DNA from: Undibacterium sp. KW1
GTDB taxonomy: Bacteria > Pseudomonadota > Gammaproteobacteria > Burkholderiales > Burkholderiaceae_D
Length of the DNA: 64,000 nucleotides
Assembly (NCBI RefSeq): GCF_009937955.1
Contig: NZ_AP018439.1
Span: forward strand, 434,001 to 498,000
Direction: 5' to 3'
Of this stretch, positions 59,979 to 64,000 are shown piece after piece. Each line of letters begins with the position of its first letter. Position 1 is the first letter of the stretch. The translations under genes were made by a program, and so were the position numbers. The notes beneath the pieces were generated by a model. That model saw only the letters and a program-made list of their open reading frames with translations, did no database searches and was not told the origin of the DNA.

Positions 59979-61127
59979 TTACTTGAACATCAGGCGTATC
60001 GAATCCCAGGCACGGCCAAAGATGCTGGCCTGGTTGACTTGTTCCAGGGCAATCACTGGTACTTCGGCAACTGCTTTGCCATCGAGCATGACTTTCATGA
60101 CGCCGACCTTGCTGTTTAATGCAACAGGGGCAACCAGCGGGTCCTTGCGTTCCAGTGCCGGTTTCAGTTTGGCGGCAGAGCCTTTTGGCAATGTGATATA
60201 CAGCTCACGATCAAAACCTATCTTGACCTGAGGCTGCGTGCCTTTCCAGACTTCTGGCGTGGCAACAGCCTGGCCTTTGTCATACAGCTTCAGGGTTTCA
60301 AAGTTCAGGAAACCCCAATTCAACAGTTTCAAACTTTCCTGTGCACGTACTGAGTCACTTTCGGTGCCGATGACCACTGAGATCAGGCGGCGCTGGCCTG
60401 TGCCATTCGGGCGGTTGGCCGACGAGATCAGGCTATAGCCACCTCCAGTGGTATGACCGGTTTTCATGCCATCGACCGTAGGGTCTAGCATCAGCAGGCG
60501 GTTGCGGTTGGGCTGGGTGATCTTGTTATAGGTATAGCTCTTGGTAGAGTAATACGTCTTGTAGAACTCAGGGTGATCAATGATCAGGCGCGCTGCCAGC
60601 ATCGACAGGTCTTGTGCCGTGGAGTAGTTGTCCTTGCTGGGCAAACCGTGCGGATTGGCAAAGCGGGTGGCTTTCAGGCCCATGCGCTCTGCTTCGCGGT
60701 TCATTTGCACGACAAAGGCTTCTTCACTACCGGCCACGGCTTCTGCCAGAGCAACGGCGGCATCATTGCCGGACTGTACGATCAGGCCATACAGCAATTC
60801 ATTGATCGTGACTGGTTTGTTCGGTTCGATAAACATCTTGGAGCTGCTGCCATCGACTTTCCAGGCGCGGGTAGAGACATTGATGCTCTGGTTCAGGTCC
60901 AGCTTCTTGTCCTTGAGGGCAGAGAACACCAGGTAAGCCGTCATGATCTTGGTCAGCGAGGCTGGCTCTACGCTCATGGTAGGTTCTTGTGCGGCGATGA
61001 CCTGGTTACTGGTGGCATCGAGCAAGAGCCAGGCTTTCGATGCAATGGTAGGTGAAGGCAGGGTTTGCGCGACTGCGGCTGACATGGTCAGCAGCGAAAC
61101 GGCAATTGAGGCGAGGAATTTTTTCAT
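59979..61127 (-). CDS. dacC: D-alanyl-D-alanine carboxypeptidase (PBP5/6 type)
   Basis: A 382-residue low-molecular-weight penicillin-binding protein. Signal peptide LASIAVSLLTMSAAVAQ; active-site motifs S57-LTK, S119-GN and K222-TG are all in place. The C-terminal domain ends in an amphipathic anchor (FGRAWDSIRLMFK) that attaches it to the inner membrane. It trims the last D-Ala of peptidoglycan pentapeptides. First gene of the dacC-dat-ybeD-lipB-lipA group. Confidence 0.95.
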   Translation of the reverse strand: MKKFLASIAVSLLTMSAAVAQTLPSPTIASKAWLLLDATSNQVIAAQEPTMSVEPASLTKIMTAYLVFSALKDKKLDLNQSINVSTRAWKVDGSSSKMFIEPNKPVTINELLYGLIVQSGNDAAVALAEAVAGSEEAFVVQMNREAERMGLKATRFANPHGLPSKDNYSTAQDLSMLAARLIIDHPEFYKTYYSTKSYTYNKITQPNRNRLLMLDPTVDGMKTGHTTGGGYSLISSANRPNGTGQRRLISVVIGTESDSVRAQESLKLLNWGFLNFETLKLYDKGQAVATPEVWKGTQPQVKIGFDRELYITLPKGSAAKLKPALERKDPLVAPVALNSKVGVMKVMLDGKAVAEVPVIALEQVNQASIFGRAWDSIRLMFK

Positions 61128-61227
61128 TGATGAACTAGTAAAGCAAAGGGTGACAAAAAACGAATAGTAGTGGGTTCGCCAGATGCATGGTCAACTGTTG
61201 TCTGCATGAAATCTGGCGGTGACATCA

Positions 61228-61866
61228 TCAGGTTTTATCCCACATGCTGATGATATGTTGTTTGATATGGTGCAGGCGACGATGGAAGAAATGGTCTGCG
61301 CCAGGTATGACGGTCATGGGTATGTCTTGCGGGCGCAGCCAGTCCAGCACCGCAGAAAGGGGGATGGTTTCATCCAGCTCGCCATGCACCAGGATAGTGT
61401 TGGCAGGTATCGCAGGCATATCCCATTTGCCAGCGGCTGCACCGACCAGTGCCAGGCGTTCTGCGGGTTTGCCATTTTCCTGCAAACGCTGTTGCAGGCG
61501 TGCCTGCACAAAAGTGCCAAAGGAAAAACCAGCCAGGGCCAGTGGCAGATCCGGGAAACGCACTCGCATGGCCGTCAATAATAATTCCATGTCGTCAGTT
61601 TCCCCCATGCCTGCATCATGTGTGCCTTCTGACTTGCCGACTCCACGAAAGTTCATGCGTACTGCGACATAACCCAGGGCAGTGAAGGCGCGCGCCAGGG
61701 TTTGCGCCACCTTGTTGTCCATGGTGCCGCCATATAGTGGATGCGGATGGGCGACCAGTGCCAGGCCTATCGGGGTGGCATGGGTTTCAGGATCAGGCAG
61801 GTCCAGCGCGCATTGCAAATTGCCAGCTGCGCCCTGGAGTGAAAAGTGTTCAGTCTGGGCATTCAT
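61228..61866 (-). CDS. Alpha/beta hydrolase (dienelactone-hydrolase-like)
   Basis: A 212-residue hydrolase. LVAHPHPLYGGTMDNKV is typical of the subgroup; nucleophile elbow GFSFGTF, an acid in VHGELDETIP and the histidine in PGADHFFHRRL. Annotated relatives are called alpha/beta fold hydrolase or CocE/NonD-like; the substrate is unknown. It starts 13 bases after the ferredoxin gene stop, so the two are probably co-transcribed. Confidence 0.88.
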   Translation of the reverse strand: MNAQTEHFSLQGAAGNLQCALDLPDPETHATPIGLALVAHPHPLYGGTMDNKVAQTLARAFTALGYVAVRMNFRGVGKSEGTHDAGMGETDDMELLLTAMRVRFPDLPLALAGFSFGTFVQARLQQRLQENGKPAERLALVGAAAGKWDMPAIPANTILVHGELDETIPLSAVLDWLRPQDIPMTVIPGADHFFHRRLHHIKQHIISMWDKT

Positions 61867-61879
61867 GATAATTGGACCC

Positions 61880-62197
61880 TCAGACTTTCAAACGTTCGAC
61901 GATACCGCCGCCTATCAGATCGACATCAATGATTTCATCAATATCGGATTGATCGACATAGGTGTACCAGGTTCCTTGCGGATAAACCACGAGGACAGGT
62001 CCATCGTCGCAACGGTCAAGGCAACCTGCCTTGTTGATGCGGATTTTGCCGTGACCATTCATGTCCAGCTGTTTGATACGGCGTTTGGCATGTTCCTGGG
62101 CGGCTTGCGCACCACGGTCAGCGCAGCAAGGGCGACCGTCTTCGCGCTGGTTCAGGCAAAAAAAGACGTGTTTTTGAAAATAAAGTGCTTCAGACAT
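61880..62197 (-). CDS. Thioredoxin-like [2Fe-2S] ferredoxin
   Basis: A 105-residue protein of the thioredoxin-fold ferredoxin family. The cluster cysteines are in HVFFCLNQREDGRPCC and NKAGCLDRCDDGPVLVVYP. WYTYVDQSDIDEIID is the typical ending. It probably serves electron transfer; partner unknown. Confidence 0.9.
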   Translation of the reverse strand: MSEALYFQKHVFFCLNQREDGRPCCADRGAQAAQEHAKRRIKQLDMNGHGKIRINKAGCLDRCDDGPVLVVYPQGTWYTYVDQSDIDEIIDVDLIGGGIVERLKV

Positions 62198-62284
62198 AAG
62201 ATATCCAGCCTGCGGTTGATACCGCCACCGGTTGATGGCGCTTGTTGCCCGCTATGATACTGCAATTGTGCAGTCAGGGGACTT

Positions 62285-63460
62285 TTACACCGGACGCGGC
62301 TTGCGTAATAGCGCCCAGATCGCCAGAAATGGCCAGAACAAAGACAGGAATTGGGCTGCGCCATTGAAGTTCAAAAACTTGCCCTGTACCCAGGTTTGCA
62401 TGGTGGCTGCAAAGTAGGGATTGTCAGAGACCAGGTTGATGACGATCAACGATATCGTCAGCATCAATAAGGCCAGTCGTTTCTGTACATGGGATGGCGC
62501 AAAGGAAAAACCATACAGCATGATAATGCTGATCAGCAAACCACCACGTGCACCCGGTGTCAGCCAGGCAAATGCATATTCAGGCTTGAACAATAGGGCG
62601 CTGGCCAGTGCCTTGATGGTCAATGCAGCCCCCAGCAACAAAACTGACAGGATGGTCTTGGGCGCGTGGCGGTTCAGCAGACTCAGGCAGATCAGCAGGG
62701 CACCGGTACAACTGCAGGCTGTGATAATGGTTTCTGACAGCAGGTATTCTTCTGCGCTGAGTTCGAAACCCTGCAGCAAAAACGCGCTGATATCAATATC
62801 CATGTCCATCATTTCGCTCAGGGTTTGCGAAATCACGGGCAAGATCTGGCCCAGGCCAAACAGATAGGCCTGGGGATAAATCTGCGCCATGGTCCACAGT
62901 CCCAGCACCAGTATTTCGCGGCTGGATTCCTTGTGCGTCCATTGCTTGCGCAGTAATTGCAGGCGGCCTTTTTCGAGTATCAATGGCGTCAGCAAGGCCC
63001 CCAATATTGCACCCAGCATGGCACCTGAGGTATTCGTCAAAAAATCCAGTAAAGAGGTAACCCGACTGGGCAAGAAGTTTTGCACTATTTCTGCCGTAGC
63101 CGATAACAGTGCACCGGCCAGTGTTGCCAGCAAGGCAGCCCACCAGCGCCTGACTAATGGGTAAAGCGCAAACACCACCAGCATGCCAAAGGGCATGTAG
63201 CCCACCACGTTGATGATGGCATCAAAGCCACCCCAGTAACGTGGCCATTGCTTGATCAGTTCAGGTAGCGCCGCCCAGCTATTGGTTTGCCAGCCGGTAA
63301 ACGGATACCAGCTCGCATAGATGATCAGAAACAAATAGGCAACCAGGCTCACCCTGGCAAACGGCGAGCTGCGCAAGGTCTGCAGTTGTTCGCTGGCTTG
63401 CGGGTTGATGGACTCACCAGCTTGAGTGTCTGGTGGTGCCTGGCTGTGATCTGGCTGCAT
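62285..63460 (-). CDS. VanZ-family membrane protein
   Basis: A 391-residue protein with about nine to ten hydrophobic helices. The N-terminal VanZ-like part includes YASWYPFTGW, DAIINVVGYMPFGMLVVFALYPL, SATAEIVQNFLPSRVTSLLDFLTNTSGAMLGA; the C-terminal half is an additional membrane domain. VanZ proteins are linked to glycopeptide tolerance in some bacteria, but the family role is uncertain. The ATG at 63460 is chosen over a TTG at 63481. Confidence 0.88.
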   Translation of the reverse strand: MQPDHSQAPPDTQAGESINPQASEQLQTLRSSPFARVSLVAYLFLIIYASWYPFTGWQTNSWAALPELIKQWPRYWGGFDAIINVVGYMPFGMLVVFALYPLVRRWWAALLATLAGALLSATAEIVQNFLPSRVTSLLDFLTNTSGAMLGAILGALLTPLILEKGRLQLLRKQWTHKESSREILVLGLWTMAQIYPQAYLFGLGQILPVISQTLSEMMDMDIDISAFLLQGFELSAEEYLLSETIITACSCTGALLICLSLLNRHAPKTILSVLLLGAALTIKALASALLFKPEYAFAWLTPGARGGLLISIIMLYGFSFAPSHVQKRLALLMLTISLIVINLVSDNPYFAATMQTWVQGKFLNFNGAAQFLSLFWPFLAIWALLRKPRPV

Positions 63461-63499
63461 GCGCTTGGCTTTAAGGGGCAATAGGCTTGTATTGTCAGC

Positions 63500-64000
63500 T
63501 TATTTTAAAGGCAAGCTCATAATCCAGGCCTGGATGTCGTTGATGCTGGCATCGGCTGCCTCGCGCATCGCTCTGGCACCACCAGGCGCATCCGGCGTTG
63601 TTGCTGTGACTTTTTGCTGGAAGCTTTTCTGTGCTATCAGCTTGTGTCCCTTGATGACAGAAGCACGCAGACTGATCTGGGCGTTGCTCTGGCTGGTTGT
63701 CGTAAATATCTGGGAAAACTCATCGAGCTCCAGGCGTAATACCGGCAGGTTGGCGGCACCATCGGTATTTGCCAATACATCGGCACCTTGCGCCACCAGA
63801 CCGGCTTTCAGTCTTTGCGCCAGCAATTGTGCGGGCGTCATGCTCCAGCGGTGCAGGGAATAAGCCTTGAGTTGCTGCACATTGTCATATTGCAGTCTGT
63901 ATAACATGGCATTGCTGTCCAGCGCCGGTGCTATGTTGATTTCCGCAATGCTGATCTGGAATTTTGCAGGGCCGGGTTGGGCGGGGGCAATCGCGGCAAA
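63500..64000 (-). CDS. ABC-transport auxiliary lipoprotein (PqiC-like), N-terminus cut
   Basis: The frame is open to the right window edge; 166 codons are visible. FQISIAEINIAPALDSNAMLYRLQYDNVQQLKAYSLHRW is typical of the PqiC/YmbA-type lipoproteins that assist MCE (MlaD-type) lipid transport systems in the outer membrane. The lipobox would lie beyond the window. The stop at 63500 precedes the VanZ gene by 39 bases, on the same strand. Confidence 0.8.
   Translation of the reverse strand, partial: FAAIAPAQPGPAKFQISIAEINIAPALDSNAMLYRLQYDNVQQLKAYSLHRWSMTPAQLLAQRLKAGLVAQGADVLANTDGAANLPVLRLELDEFSQIFTTTSQSNAQISLRASVIKGHKLIAQKSFQQKVTATTPDAPGGARAMREAADASINDIQAWIMSLPLK

Overview
The window looks like chromosomal DNA of a betaproteobacterium of the order Burkholderiales, most likely family Oxalobacteraceae (Undibacterium/Herbaspirillum/Janthinobacterium-like). 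The pointers are the dacC-dat-ybeD-lipB-lipA gene order, a DUF2917 protein, a short protein rich in Asp-Arg-Arg motifs, and a malonate decarboxylase operon joined to a TRAP transporter. This placement is an inference from gene content, not a phylogeny.

Left part (1-28.7 kb, host backbone). A sulfur-stress module (Blh/ETHE1-like hydrolase, TauE/SafE exporter, ArsR/BigR-like repressor) is followed by an RND efflux pair ending in a YgaP-like membrane protein. Next come a queuosine-precursor transporter and an HD-GYP phosphodiesterase. A GntR regulator is divergent from the long operon dctPQM-mdcACDEGBH, which imports and decarboxylates malonate. IF-1, a dihaem cytochrome c, two secreted hydrolases, a broken ferritin-like gene, an S-layer-like DUF4214 protein and a TPR-tailed serine hydrolase complete this part.

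Middle part (28,789-52,256): a complete Tn7-like transposon of 23,468 bp. Its ends are 27-bp imperfect inverted repeats starting TGT (21/27 identical), it carries further TnsB-site-like repeats inside both ends, and it is flanked by a perfect 5-bp duplication, ATCTG. It carries tnsA-tnsB-tnsC-tniQ and a probable TnsE-like gene. Its cargo includes a serine recombinase with two ParB-like genes (the recombinase is split by an IS630-family element with TA duplication) and a four-gene sspB-sspC-sspD-sspE phosphorothioation defence operon without sspA, preceded by an SOS-box-like site. Several unknown genes around a divergent XRE regulator make up the rest. The transposon sits in the last codons of lipA, and its end supplies a replacement tail and stop codon. 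Deleting the element and one duplication in silico restores a normal short lipA end (Val-Lys-Val-stop) directly before a bidirectional terminator.

Right part (52.2-64 kb). The conserved lipoate/cell-wall neighbourhood (lipA, lipB, ybeD, dat, dacC) is interrupted by a block of PhzF, isochorismatase-like, DUF2917 and GcvA-like genes, and by a deletion scar that fused two truncated divergent genes (a LysR regulator and an F420-type reductase). Then follow an alpha/beta hydrolase, a thioredoxin-like ferredoxin, a VanZ protein and the end of an ABC-auxiliary lipoprotein gene. Three copies of an approximately 100-120 bp cruciform repeat lie between genes.

Caution: lipB, ybeD and the TnsE-like gene each appear frameshifted by one missing base in a homopolymer, which suggests residual assembly indels.
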